Positions 1-8,815 of a DNA stretch of 36,054 bases are shown here, one piece after another; position 1 is the stretch's first letter, and each line of letters starts with the position of its first letter. Position numbers and translations under genes: made by a program. This stretch comes from Sphingobacteriaceae bacterium (GTDB lineage: Bacteria > Bacteroidota > Bacteroidia > B-17B0 > Aurantibacillaceae). A model generated the notes under the pieces. The model searched no databases. It saw nothing but the letters and a program-made list of their open reading frames with translations, and was not told the DNA's origin. The stretch lies in contig CANKBS010000033.1 of the NCBI GenBank assembly GCA_947480015.1, positions 1 to 36,054 on the forward strand, in the 5' to 3' direction.

Positions 1-111
1 ATTACATATTCTTTTCTCTACTACCAAATATTTTTTAATTTATTTTTAAAAATATTTTTTCTCTCTCTCAACTACGCTCTGCACTCCAAACCTACTCAAA
101 AAACGGGAGGG

Positions 112-142
112 CAAAGATACTAAGTCTTTCCTTATTACCAAA
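112..142 (-). promoter_or_regulatory. Leftward Bacteroidota-type promoter for a gene outside the window
   Basis: Read on the minus strand there is TTTG (142-139), a 19-base spacer and TATCTTTG (119-112), a full match to the Bacteroidota sigma-factor consensus. The bases after the -7 box are GCCCTCCCG. The 18 bases 104-121 are identical to those at 26514-26531 in the rpsL promoter. The driven gene lies left of base 1 and cannot be seen. Confidence 0.72.
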
Positions 143-196
143 ATTATTTCTCAAATTGTTAATAATTACCATTCTTGTTAAAAAACAGTGAACTCC

Positions 197-226
197 CTGC
201 TTTTCTTGCATTAAATCGTAAATTTG
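197..226 (+). promoter_or_regulatory. Candidate ssb promoter
   Basis: TAAATTTG at 219-226 fits the TAnnTTTG -7 consensus. A CTG at 197-199 sits 19 bases upstream where TTG is expected, a partial -33 match. The predicted transcript would have a leader of about 65 bases before the ssb start. Confidence 0.45.
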
Positions 227-299
227 TTCTGAAGCCCATCATAGCCATGGCTTCAAGATTTAACCAACAACAATTAAAATAAATTAAGCTCATTTAACC

Positions 300-716
300 A
301 TGCATTCCGGCGTAAATAAAGTCATACTCATTGGCCACCTAGGTAAAGACCCCGAATTAAGATACCTCGAAGGTAATATTGCAAAAGTGCGCTTTAGCCT
401 CGCTACCACCGAATTTTATACCGATAAATCGGGCAACAAAGCCGAACATACCGAATGGCACAACATCGTCCTCTGGCGCAGCCTAGCCGAAAATGCCGAA
501 AAATTTCTTAAAAAAGGTCACCAAATTTACCTGGAAGGTAAACTCCAAACCAGTCAGTGGACCGCTAAGGACGGACATAAAAAAAATATCACCGAAATTG
601 TTGGCGATAATTTTGTGCTGCTCACCCGCAAAGAATCAAACGCCAGTGGTTCTGCCAAAAATCCTTTCGAAGCCAATACCGATGCAAACATCGACAGCAA
701 AGGCCTCCCTTATTAA
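300..716 (+). CDS. ssb: Single-stranded DNA-binding protein
   Basis: Binds single-stranded DNA during replication, recombination and repair as an OB-fold oligomer. The OB fold fills about residues 4-112: an N-terminal NKVILIGHLGKDPELRY block, then TEWHNIVLW and IYLEGKLQTSQW. Length is 138 residues, with a short Asn/Asp-rich tail; the end, SKGLPY, departs from the classical acidic DDDIPF-type tip, although Bacteroidota SSBs often end in LPF/LPY-like forms. The start is an ATG with no good Shine-Dalgarno sequence, as is usual in the phylum. gldD follows 75 bases downstream on the same strand, so the two are probably co-transcribed. In flavobacteria ssb commonly precedes the gld genes. Confidence 0.95.
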   Translation: MHSGVNKVILIGHLGKDPELRYLEGNIAKVRFSLATTEFYTDKSGNKAEHTEWHNIVLWRSLAENAEKFLKKGHQIYLEGKLQTSQWTAKDGHKKNITEIVGDNFVLLTRKESNASGSAKNPFEANTDANIDSKGLPY

Positions 717-791
717 CAACTCCGTTTTAAAATTACAAAACACCTCTATATAAAAATCCGGCGCCTTCATTACATTTACAAAAAAAATTGC

Positions 792-1391
792 ATGACTACT
801 CTTAAATTAAACGCCATTGCACTTTGCCTATTCATGGCAGCTTTCCTCCTCTCCTCCTGCGATCAGGAAGATGACGTTTTTTCACCAAAACCCAGAGGTT
901 ATTTTCGCATCGATTTTCCTGAAAAAAAATACAGACTCTACGACAGCCTCTGCCCCTACTCCTTCGAAATACCGAGCTATGCACGACTTGTAAAAGATAA
1001 TCACAAAGGCGCCGAAGACTGTTGGTGGAACCTCGAATTTCCGAAATTTAATGCTACCATTTACCTGAGCTATAAAGCGGTAAATAATAATATTACTAAG
1101 TACCTCGACGACTCGCACGATTTCGCTAACCGCCACCAGATAAAGGCTACAGGACTTGATGAAGTTGCAATCATAAGGGATAAAGCAAAAGTATACGGAC
1201 TCCTTTTCGAAATTTCAGGCAATACCGCTTCTTCACTTCAGTTTTATTTAACCGATAGTACCAAACATTTTTTAAGGGGGTCGCTTTATTTTAATTCGGT
1301 TCCAAACAGCGATTCGCTAAAGGCAGTGGTTGATTTTTTGAAATCAGATATGCTCCACCTCATTCAAACAACCAGCTGGAAAGACCGCTAA
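792..1391 (+). CDS. gldD: Gliding motility lipoprotein GldD
   Basis: GldD is an outer-envelope lipoprotein needed for gliding motility in flavobacteria and found next to T9SS/gliding genes. The 199-residue product begins with a lipoprotein signal peptide: hydrophobic residues 6-20 and lipobox LSSC, with Cys23 the acylated residue. It then has the family's PKPRGYFRIDFPEKKY opening (about residues 33-48), followed by the CPYSFEIPSYA segment. The gene follows ssb as in flavobacterial genomes, but gldE, often found between them, is absent here. A TACATTTA at 771-778 could be a weak -7 element. The neighbour downstream is convergent, 28 bases away. Confidence 0.9.
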   Translation: MTTLKLNAIALCLFMAAFLLSSCDQEDDVFSPKPRGYFRIDFPEKKYRLYDSLCPYSFEIPSYARLVKDNHKGAEDCWWNLEFPKFNATIYLSYKAVNNNITKYLDDSHDFANRHQIKATGLDEVAIIRDKAKVYGLLFEISGNTASSLQFYLTDSTKHFLRGSLYFNSVPNSDSLKAVVDFLKSDMLHLIQTTSWKDR

Positions 1392-1419
1392 AAAAGGCCT
1401 GGAACCCTTATCAAAAAAA

Positions 1420-1845
1420 CTAATTTAAAATCCGAAGGGTATTTCCATCATAGGTAGTGCCGTACAAACGTAAAGAGGAGGTGGCCGGACCTTTGGTCAC
1501 AGTGCCATCAAACATGCGCCAACGTGAATCACTAATGCTATCTTTTAAGGTAAAATTATCACTCATCACTTTTACCTTGGCACTGGCGTTATCCGGTAAG
1601 TATGAAGAGGTGCGCTCAATAGCCACGAACTCCTCATTAGATTTACGATACAACACTATGCCGTTAATACCACCGTTAATATACATCCAGCCACCAATGG
1701 CCTGAACCTTAAAATTTAAAGGATCATTTGGATACAGGGTAATGGTTACCGGTATGGATGGCACCGGGTTTGCAGCCGCCGTCTGTGCTTTTTTCTTACA
1801 TGAAAAACTGAGCAACAATAAACCTATTAATAAAGTACGAACCAT
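1420..1845 (-). CDS. Lipoprotein with Rieske-like fold pattern lacking cluster ligands
   Basis: Predicted 141-residue lipoprotein. Signal residues 1-15 are followed by Cys16 in a SFSC lipobox and a KKK stretch. The mature part (about 33-141) has the layout of Bacteroidota Rieske-fold lipoproteins: a GGINGIVLYRKSNEEFVAIERT strand pair split across 58-79, a central insert, then FDGTVTKGPA (112-121) and a C-terminal YDGNTLRI strand. In true Rieske proteins the ERT segment continues into a Cys-x-His and the region before FDG carries the second Cys/His pair. Here those places read SSY (80-82) and SISDSRW (103-109), and the mature protein has no Cys beyond the lipid anchor and no His, so no 2Fe-2S cluster can form. 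The family call comes from recognising the pattern; the function is unknown. The start is ATG, and the gene is divergent from the S41 peptidase. Confidence 0.6.
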   Translation of the reverse strand: MVRTLLIGLLLLSFSCKKKAQTAAANPVPSIPVTITLYPNDPLNFKVQAIGGWMYINGGINGIVLYRKSNEEFVAIERTSSYLPDNASAKVKVMSDNFTLKDSISDSRWRMFDGTVTKGPATSSLRLYGTTYDGNTLRILN

Positions 1846-1990
1846 CTTTTAATTAAACGCGAAATGACAAAAAAAATTGTGTGGAGCCTAAAATAGTTTC
1901 GTTAATAATAACAAAATGTTTAAACGACATTTTTTATAAATTACTATTTAACTACCTTTAAACTTTCAAACAAATTTACAAAATAACACT

Positions 1991-3628
1991 GTGTCAGATA
2001 CTTCAGAAAACGATTTCAACCGGAATTCACCTAAAAAAATAAATCCCTTTCTTCCCTTATATTTTGCGCTGGTGCTTGCAGCAGGGGTTGGCATAGGCTA
2101 TTACCTTACTTTTAAAGCCGATTTTTCATCGCAAACTTCTTCGCTGCATAACAAAAGCGGAGGCTCCAAGATCAATAATTTACTGGAGTACATCGAAATG
2201 CAATACGTAGATACCGTTAACCGCACACAACTCGAAAACAAAACCATTTTATCGATGCTCAAAAGTCTCGATCCACACAGTGATTTTATTCCCGCGGCTG
2301 ATTTCGAAGCAGTAAACGAACCTCTGGAAGGAAATTTCGATGGCATTGGTGTTGAATTTAATCTTATTAACGATACCATAAGGGTGGTAACACCCATTAT
2401 TGGCGGCCCCTCAGAGAAACTCGGCATTAAGGCCGGTGATAAAATTATTCGTGTGAATGGAAAAAATGTTGCTGGAATAAAAATCACCAACAAACAAGTT
2501 TTTGAAAAACTCCGTGGCAAAAGCGGCAGTATGGTAACCGTTAGTATACTCAGAAACACGATTAAAAACGCCATTGATTTTAAAATTACCCGCGGGAAAA
2601 TTCCCATCTACAGCATTGATGTAGCCTACATGTTAATGCCAGGTATCGGCTTCATTAAGATCTCTCGTTTTGCCAGCACTACTTACGATGAATACATCAA
2701 AGCCTTCAACGAACTCACCAAACAAGGGATGAAAAAACTGGTTATCGATTTGCGTGGCAATGGTGGTGGCTTTTTAAAAACGGCCGTTGAACTGGTCGAT
2801 GAATTTTTAATGGATGGTTTACAGATCGTTTATACCGAAGGACGCGCACATCCTAAAAAAGTATACAATGCTACTTCACGCGGTGGCTTTGAAAATAACG
2901 GATTGGTAGTACTTATTGATGAAGGCAGCGCCAGTGCCAGTGAAATTGTGGCTGGTGCTTTGCAAGATAACGACCGCGCCACCATTATTGGCAGACGTAG
3001 TTTTGGGAAAGGTTTGGTACAAGACCAGATCGATCTTCCCGATGGCTCTGCCGTGCGTTTAACCATTGCCAGGTATTATACACCAACCGGACGATGTATA
3101 CAAAAACCTTACGATAAAAGTTTGGATGCGTATTATAATGAAGAATACGAACGCTACGAACACGGCGAATTCTACAATGCCGACAGCATGAAAGTTGATA
3201 AATCAAAAAAATTCATAACCCCCGGAGGCAAAGTGGTATATGGTGGTGGTGGCATAGTGCCCGATATTTTTGTGTCACTCGATACACTTAAATTTTCGCA
3301 TCTCGTAAATAAATTATCGTATACCGGCGCACTCAATACTTTTGTTTTTGAATTCACCGATCAGCACCGCTCAGAACTTTTAGCGACTTACAAAACTGCT
3401 GCCGATTTTATTTTAAAATACAAAGTGGGACAAGCAGAAGTAAGCGCATTAAAAAAATATCTGGCTCAGAATAAAATGGCCGATGTTACCATAAGCGAAC
3501 AGGAAGCGGGTTTCAGCATGCTTGTAAAAGCCATGATAGGTCGTAATTTATTTGATAAAGATGCTTACTACCCTATTCTCTATCAAAACGACAGTGCTGT
3601 TTTAAAAGCCATTGCTGTACTGAAATAA
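1991..3628 (+). CDS. S41 family C-terminal processing peptidase
   Basis: Serine protease of the Prc/CtpA type that degrades or trims periplasmic proteins from their C-termini. The 545-residue product has an N-terminal membrane anchor (about 20-40), a PDZ domain (about 110-190, with the GDKIIRVNGKNV core) and the S41 core. The catalytic Ser is probably Ser315 in GSASASE and the Lys is Lys340 in RSFGKG; the 25-residue spacing equals that of E. coli Prc. The RGNGGG oxyanion loop is at 255-260. A poorly recognised C-terminal region (about 430-545) follows. The start is GTG: the next in-frame Met comes after the anchor, so the GTG is needed. A TACCTTTA at 1953-1960 could be a weak -7 box. Confidence 0.92.
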   Translation: MSDTSENDFNRNSPKKINPFLPLYFALVLAAGVGIGYYLTFKADFSSQTSSLHNKSGGSKINNLLEYIEMQYVDTVNRTQLENKTILSMLKSLDPHSDFIPAADFEAVNEPLEGNFDGIGVEFNLINDTIRVVTPIIGGPSEKLGIKAGDKIIRVNGKNVAGIKITNKQVFEKLRGKSGSMVTVSILRNTIKNAIDFKITRGKIPIYSIDVAYMLMPGIGFIKISRFASTTYDEYIKAFNELTKQGMKKLVIDLRGNGGGFLKTAVELVDEFLMDGLQIVYTEGRAHPKKVYNATSRGGFENNGLVVLIDEGSASASEIVAGALQDNDRATIIGRRSFGKGLVQDQIDLPDGSAVRLTIARYYTPTGRCIQKPYDKSLDAYYNEEYERYEHGEFYNADSMKVDKSKKFITPGGKVVYGGGGIVPDIFVSLDTLKFSHLVNKLSYTGALNTFVFEFTDQHRSELLATYKTAADFILKYKVGQAEVSALKKYLAQNKMADVTISEQEAGFSMLVKAMIGRNLFDKDAYYPILYQNDSAVLKAIAVLK

Positions 3629-3700
3629 TTTCTTACACGTTTAAACCATATAGGGGCACATAAGTAGGAAATTAAGTTGAACCGCTTTGAACTACTTGCA

Positions 3701-3752
3701 TGTCACCCTGAGCCCTTCGCGCTGAGCTATTCGATGTGTTGTCGAAGGGTGA
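3701..3752. repeat. REP-like inverted repeat
   Basis: TCACCC (3703-3708) pairs with GGGTGA (3747-3752); alternatively CCCTTCG (3713-3719) pairs with CGAAGGG (3743-3749). The core words CTGAGC and GTCGAAG recur in degenerate form at 6280-6295, 20591-20614 and 31396-31410. Probably a dispersed palindromic element. Confidence 0.55.
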
Positions 3753-3873
3753 GCCACAAAGACATATAAGGACGCATGAGAAGGAAATTAAGTGAACAGA
3801 TTTAAAAGTATTTTTTGAACACAATAAACAGGTCCAAACACTGTGTTTTCATATTCTCTCAATGACCAACTAA

Positions 3874-3918
3874 CATTGTGTCCTTTGTGCCTTTTCTTTG
3901 TGTACTTAGTGGTTAAAG
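3874..3918. repeat. TTTGTG-rich degenerate repeat
   Basis: Near-repeats of the word (C)TTTGTG, first as ATTGTG, recur at spacings of about 8-14 bases and end in a TTAGTGGTTAAAG phrase. It is non-coding and AT-rich. Similar CTTTGTG phrases are familiar from Bacteroidota intergenic DNA; the function is unknown. Confidence 0.4.
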
Positions 3919-3953
3919 AAGGAAATACTAATCGAAGCCTGTAAAAGGAATCG

Positions 3954-6900
3954 CTATCGCGTCAGAGTCACTTGCCCTGTTAAAACTTTTTGTTCTCCAG
4001 AATTACTCGACACTTCTATCTTCCAAACATACACATCTTGCTTTGCTTCCTCACCTTTGTATGTGCCATCCCATCCAGTTTCTGTACTGTTCGTTTCAAA
4101 AAGTTTTGCGCCCCAACGATCGAAAACAGAGAGTGTATAAAATTTTGTACCTCTTAAAATTGGCAGGAAAATATCGTTGAGTTCATCACCATTTGGTGTG
4201 AAAGCATTCGGCACATAAATATTAAAATCAGATTCTACTTTAATTGTTTTTACAATGGTATCTGTACAGCCGTATTTGTTTTGCACGATAAGGGCCACTG
4301 GGTAAAGACCCGCATCCTGAAAGAAGTACGAGGTATTTTCATTACTTGATTTAAATCCATTATTCGCAATAAAGAACCAGTTCCATTTATTTTGAAAATC
4401 TCCTGTAGAATTGTTAGTGAAAATCACGGTCTCTAAACTTTCCACTGGTTTTTCTGGTAAGAATTTAAAATCTGCTTTTGGAACAGGGTAAGCGTTGACA
4501 ATAAATGTAACTATGTTTACACAATTTGTATTGGTGTCCTGTAAATGTCCTGTGATAAGGTATTCGCCGGGCACCGTAAATAAATGAGAAAATTTATTTC
4601 CTCTATAAGAACTGTTTTCTATTGTCCAATTTGTTAATGGGCTAGTATGTGAATCAAAAACAAATTCAGAAGTAAATGGCACACAATTATATTTACTGCT
4701 CGGAATTAAATTACCATAAGGCAGATCGTCTACAATTAAATCTGCCGAGGTTTTATTTTTACACTTATTTCCGTTAATCACTTTTAAAATATAAGTGCCG
4801 CCGTAAGTTAGGCTGCTGGCAACAAAACTCACCGTCTGCCCTGCATACAATAAACTATTCGGACCAGTCCAATTATAGCTATCGCCTCCTTTACCTATTA
4901 AAGTGATCACTTCGTTTAAACACAATCTTGGTCTTGGTAAAATAATCTCCGGCTTCGGAAGCGGTATGATGGAAACCGTTACCATAGCAATTTGGGTGCA
5001 GGAATTTAAACTAGTCATGACCTGATAGGTCTGTTGGCTAACAGGGCCGGCGCTCACGACTGCTCCGGTTGTGGTGTTTAGCGCTAAGTTCGGTGACCAA
5101 TAAAAAGAAGAACCATTACCCAATGCTGTTAAATTTATTTTATCACCCAGACAAATACTTGGATTGATTGGTGTGATACTTACTGTTGGTAAAGGGTTGA
5201 CTGTGATGGTACTCGTTTGCGTTCCTGAGTTACAACCTAAACTTCCTCCTATGACCGAATACACAGAAGTCACCGTAGGACTGGCAATAGTGCTTGGTCC
5301 TGTATAAGTTGATAAACCCGGAGTACCCGGACCCCAAGTATAAGAACTTGCTCCGGAGCTTGTATACGTAAATGATTTACCTGCGCATATAACTGGCGTT
5401 GGAGAAGTGACTGTTAAACTCGGATTAGGAATCACATTAAAAGTTACCATCTTCACTGCGGTACAAAACCCGTTTGATCCAGTGAGTGTGGCTGTTGCCA
5501 GCCCAGCAGTATAAGGTGGCAAGGTACTTAAGGGACTTGATGGACCGTTTGGATTATTCGTAAAAATATGTTGAGGCGTTGCTAAGGTATAGGTCGCGGC
5601 ACCTCCGGCTGTTAAGGTTATACTATTAGGCGAACCGTTGAAAGCCTGAGCACACAATGTGCCATTACCACTTAAATTACTTGTTAAACTTGGTGGAGGA
5701 ATTACAGAAACATTTACAACCGCCGTATTAGAACAATTTTGCGGACTCAATACTTTTAAAGAATAATTTCCCGAAGCAAGAACTGAAGGATTATTTATAA
5801 AAGGATTTTGAAGTGTTGAAGAAAAGTTTTGGGCACCATTCCATAAATATGTTGCCCCTGCAACCGAAGATGCATTTAAATTTAAAGTCTGAGAAGTACA
5901 AACCGTGGCACCTGCTATACTTAAACTAGGTGTAGGATTAACGGTTAAGGTTTGACTGGTACTGGCCGTACAGCCGTTTACCGAGGTGACCGTTAAATTA
6001 TAAACACCTGAATACAATGGTGTAGCACCGGTAATAACCGGACTCTGTAAGTTAGAAACAAAACTTTGTGGACCATCAAAATTAAAAAGCACACCGCCAC
6101 TCGCATTCAATTGTAAATTTTGTCCGTTACAGCGTGGTGAGTTGCTTGTAAAAATAGGCGTTGGGGTTGGATACAAAATGATTGTTGGATAAGCCACCAA
6201 AGTACAACCCAAGGCAGAACCAATGACGGTATATTGTGTATTTACCAGGGGCGAAGCCGTAAAACTTGCTCCCGTGAGGCTGAGCGTAGTCGAAGCCCAG
6301 GTGTAAGAACTTGCTCCCAAAGCGGTCATAGTGCCAACCGTTAGTGGACAAATAGAAGCGTTTGAAACAGTTAAAACAGGATTTGGAATAAAATCTACTG
6401 CTATGGTATTGCTCGTTAAACAATTATTGGCATCTGTACTGTTAAGTGTGTAAACATAGGTGCCCGCTATAAACTCCGTGACGGTGTTTGTATTTATGGG
6501 CTGACCGTTTGTCCAGGTATAGGTGTAACTTGCCGTTCCTCCACTATTGGTGCCTGTAAGCGAAATGCCGGTGCCTGCACATGTTGTGGGGGTGTTAGCT
6601 GAGAGCGATAAATTTAATGCAGGTGGCTGTGTAATAAAAAAACTCTGATTAATCTGACAACCCGTGAGAGCATCTGTCACATTCACGCTCCAAATACCGG
6701 CGCTCAAACCAGTTGTAAAAGCTGTTGTGTATGTACTAATGCCATTTGTCCATGAATAACTTTGGTTGCCGGAGCCACCGTTAAGATTAATAATGCTCGC
6801 AGATCCCGTGTAAATACCATTGCACTTGAGACTGTCGCTATTAAATAAACTACCTGTAAGCGGCACTATTGGCACAAATGTTATTGTGGTGCTGTAACTA

Positions 6901-8549
6901 ATAGTATTGGGAATTGAAGAAACCAGTAATGTATAAACTCCCGGACTTAAGCCAATAGCAACGGAGCCAGTTTGCGCCGTTGGTTGCCAAGTGTAACTGT
7001 ATGGCCCTCCATTATTAATGGCTGTTACGGTGGCTGAACCGAGAGTGGCGCACGTGATCGAAGTGCTGCTAACTGATATACACGGTTGATTAAAGATAAT
7101 GACCTGCTTTAAAGTATCTGGCGGACGACACTGATAATAAAAAATAAGCTGTGTTGTGTATGTGCCAAGATTTGCAAAAAGGTGGGTTGGCATTGCCAAG
7201 GTAGAGGAGTTATTGGGACCGGATGCTAAATCTCCAAAATTCCACAAAATATTTGTTATTGAAAAGCCCGTCGTAGAACTACTATTAATATAATTTGCAG
7301 GAGCCGCAAAAAAAGTATTATGGCAAATTGGCGAGTTATTAACTGTATACGTAAAGGGTGGAACTAAAACAGGGGGGGATGAAATAAAATTCGGTAAGCC
7401 CATTAAAGAGCTGGTTAGTCCTAGACTTTGACCTATGTCAATATAACTGCAACCCGGCCCCGCAATATTTGGGTTATTAATCACACTAAGAAAATTACTA
7501 AATTCTCTTGCAATATAAATCTTTCCATTTGGTGCAAGCTGCATAGATCCGCATTTAGGATTGATTGTATGGGTTACAACGATATACAGTGAAGCAACAA
7601 TTGCAGTGTTTGAACCCGCAGATAAATCCCACTGCATGATACGACCTGTAAGTGGAACAACGGCATTGTACACCCTTGATCCGTATAACTTGGATCCGTC
7701 AGGAGAAAATTCCAGACCGTATCCATACACAATAGTTAGGCCGCTGTATGGCATTAAAGCCAGTGAATTTGATATAACTCCCGAAGTATTATCAAAATCA
7801 TATAATTCAAAGTTGTTTCCATTAGAAATATTACTTCCCTGGAAATAGTTAGTGAATGCAAGTTTTTTTCCATTTGGTGAAATTTTCATACAACCTGTAA
7901 AAGCGCCAAAAGAGTTAACGATGTTACTTCCAGGTGACACAACTGCAGTTGTATTAATTCCTGCTGAAGTCAACAAATAGGCTTTGAAATTCATACTTAT
8001 ACTAGCGGTTGGCGTAGAATATTCCCTCATAATAATCCAATAATCTAAGCCGTTACAATGTTTCGTGCCGGTTATTTTTTCAAAACAGAATGAACCATTT
8101 ATACTTACATTTTTAGTTGTTACCGAACCTTGGCCACTAGCAAGGCTCATATCAACGACCGTATAACGAAATCCTGCTCCTCCAAGAGCACCATCAACCG
8201 TAAATACATAATACAGGTTAGAATTTCCCGGTTGCTTTACGATTAAGCTACCCTGAGCTGGGGTGCCGCCGCCAAATAAACCTGTACCGTTAGCCATTAC
8301 TGTATTAACTTGAGTCCAGATTGTAATGCCATCCGTATAAAATAAAAGATTCCCTGCTGAATTGGCAATCGTGGAGCAACCTTCTTGCACATTCATGGCG
8401 CTACTAACCAAAATAGTTGGTGGGCTAGTCATGAAATCGAGCCCGGCATTAATACCGAAACACCATTTTTTATTTTCGTTTTGGGCATAGGAATAAGAGC
8501 TTAAGATCATTAAGTAAAAAAAGAATAAATATTTAATTGTTTTGTTCAA
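3954..8549 (-). CDS. Large secreted T9SS cargo with PKD/Ig-like repeats and gliding-motility C-terminal domain
   Basis: A 1531-residue surface protein. Residues 1-22 form a Sec signal peptide, cut before QNENKKW. Residues of about 24-400 form a propeller-like region (repeated LLFYTDG, SPNGKKLAF, SPDGSKLYG and APNGKIYIAR strands). A PKD-type unit follows (NFGD...GTYTTQL). The middle has at least seven degenerate Ig/PKD-like repeats of about 75-85 residues, each with one early Cys (SICPLT, RCNGQ, TVCTSQ, TLCAQA, VICAGK, SICLGD, RLCLNE). Two further PKD-like units lead to the last 92 residues (VPNAFTPNGDELND, FDRWGAKLFET, GWDGTYKG, KQDVYVWKI), the T9SS type B / gliding-motility-associated C-terminal domain. 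The protein is therefore exported and anchored at or released from the surface. The start is TTG: the signal peptide needs it and the next Met (14) falls inside the hydrophobic core. The N-terminal half is paralogous to the gene at 32548-34437. The ligand or partner is unknown. Confidence 0.85.
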   Translation of the reverse strand: MNKTIKYLFFFYLMILSSYSYAQNENKKWCFGINAGLDFMTSPPTILVSSAMNVQEGCSTIANSAGNLLFYTDGITIWTQVNTVMANGTGLFGGGTPAQGSLIVKQPGNSNLYYVFTVDGALGGAGFRYTVVDMSLASGQGSVTTKNVSINGSFCFEKITGTKHCNGLDYWIIMREYSTPTASISMNFKAYLLTSAGINTTAVVSPGSNIVNSFGAFTGCMKISPNGKKLAFTNYFQGSNISNGNNFELYDFDNTSGVISNSLALMPYSGLTIVYGYGLEFSPDGSKLYGSRVYNAVVPLTGRIMQWDLSAGSNTAIVASLYIVVTHTINPKCGSMQLAPNGKIYIAREFSNFLSVINNPNIAGPGCSYIDIGQSLGLTSSLMGLPNFISSPPVLVPPFTYTVNNSPICHNTFFAAPANYINSSSTTGFSITNILWNFGDLASGPNNSSTLAMPTHLFANLGTYTTQLIFYYQCRPPDTLKQVIIFNQPCISVSSTSITCATLGSATVTAINNGGPYSYTWQPTAQTGSVAIGLSPGVYTLLVSSIPNTISYSTTITFVPIVPLTGSLFNSDSLKCNGIYTGSASIINLNGGSGNQSYSWTNGISTYTTAFTTGLSAGIWSVNVTDALTGCQINQSFFITQPPALNLSLSANTPTTCAGTGISLTGTNSGGTASYTYTWTNGQPINTNTVTEFIAGTYVYTLNSTDANNCLTSNTIAVDFIPNPVLTVSNASICPLTVGTMTALGASSYTWASTTLSLTGASFTASPLVNTQYTVIGSALGCTLVAYPTIILYPTPTPIFTSNSPRCNGQNLQLNASGGVLFNFDGPQSFVSNLQSPVITGATPLYSGVYNLTVTSVNGCTASTSQTLTVNPTPSLSIAGATVCTSQTLNLNASSVAGATYLWNGAQNFSSTLQNPFINNPSVLASGNYSLKVLSPQNCSNTAVVNVSVIPPPSLTSNLSGNGTLCAQAFNGSPNSITLTAGGAATYTLATPQHIFTNNPNGPSSPLSTLPPYTAGLATATLTGSNGFCTAVKMVTFNVIPNPSLTVTSPTPVICAGKSFTYTSSGASSYTWGPGTPGLSTYTGPSTIASPTVTSVYSVIGGSLGCNSGTQTSTITVNPLPTVSITPINPSICLGDKINLTALGNGSSFYWSPNLALNTTTGAVVSAGPVSQQTYQVMTSLNSCTQIAMVTVSIIPLPKPEIILPRPRLCLNEVITLIGKGGDSYNWTGPNSLLYAGQTVSFVASSLTYGGTYILKVINGNKCKNKTSADLIVDDLPYGNLIPSSKYNCVPFTSEFVFDSHTSPLTNWTIENSSYRGNKFSHLFTVPGEYLITGHLQDTNTNCVNIVTFIVNAYPVPKADFKFLPEKPVESLETVIFTNNSTGDFQNKWNWFFIANNGFKSSNENTSYFFQDAGLYPVALIVQNKYGCTDTIVKTIKVESDFNIYVPNAFTPNGDELNDIFLPILRGTKFYTLSVFDRWGAKLFETNSTETGWDGTYKGEEAKQDVYVWKIEVSSNSGEQKVLTGQVTLTR
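6280..6295. repeat. REP-like core inside coding sequence
   Basis: CTGAGCGTAGTCGAAG matches the core of the palindromic element at 3701-3752. It is read through in frame as part of an Ig-like repeat (residues WASTTLSLTG around it), so it does not interrupt the gene. Confidence 0.4.
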
Positions 8550-8586
8550 ATTACTTCATACTATAAAAACAAAGGGCCCTAACCAT

Positions 8587-8617
8587 CTAAGGTAGTAAAA
8601 TACACCAGCATTTGCAA
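8587..8617 (-). promoter_or_regulatory. Promoter of the large secreted-protein gene
   Basis: On the minus strand: TTG (8617-8615), a 20-base spacer, and TACCTTAG (8594-8587), one mismatch from TAnnTTTG. This leaves a leader of about 30 bases before the TTG start at 8549 and lies downstream of the rplQ terminator, so the gene has its own transcript. Confidence 0.5.
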
Positions 8618-8715
8618 TCAAGGGTCAGGCTTTGCATTTTAACAAATCCGTCAATTTGTATCCAATTAAAACGCTTTAGATAATGAACAAATCAAAGAAT
8701 TCGTGACCAAAAACA

Positions 8716-8747
8716 AAAAACCCGTCTCGGTATCGAGACGGGTTTTT
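8716..8747 (-). terminator. Rho-independent terminator of the ribosomal cluster
   Basis: Perfect 14-bp inverted repeat (8716-8729 with 8734-8747), loop GTAT, GC core CCCGTCTCG, flanked by an A5 and a T5 run. It is symmetrical, so it could act in both directions. It is the first strong terminator after rplQ. Confidence 0.88.
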
Positions 8748-8785
8748 AAATATTGTTATTTTATCACATTTAAAGCGAACTTAAG

Positions 8786-8815
8786 TCCTGAAGCGAACTC
8801 TGTTCTGCTTCAGGA
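8786..8815 (-). other. Hairpin directly after the rplQ stop
   Basis: A 9-bp stem (8786-8794 with 8807-8815, core CCTGAAGC) and a 12-base loop begin at the base next to the rplQ stop codon. No U-run follows it, so it looks like a 3'-end stabilising or processing hairpin, with the true terminator about 40 bases further on. Confidence 0.5.

Larger units (their letters stand above)
1..299. other. Intergenic region left of ssb
   Basis: This gene-free stretch holds two oppositely directed promoter candidates (leftward at 112-142, rightward at 197-226). The left 60 bases are very AT-rich with a CT-rich run and no recognisable gene; they are probably the leader of a leftward gene outside the window. 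Confidence 0.6.
3629..3953. other. Convergent intergenic region with repeats
   Basis: This lies between the stop of the S41 gene (+) and the stop of the large secreted-protein gene (-). No ORF is credible. It contains an inverted repeat of the 'CTGAGC...GTCGAAG' type (3701-3752), two copies of a GGAAATTAAG-containing phrase (about 3667-3684 and 3782-3797), and a TTTGTG-rich phrase at 3874-3918. The inverted repeat may serve as a bidirectional terminator, although it has no T-run. Confidence 0.6.

Noticed and set aside
2101-2607. 168-residue minus-strand ORF
   Set aside because: Antisense shadow of the S41 peptidase, whose domains are clear.
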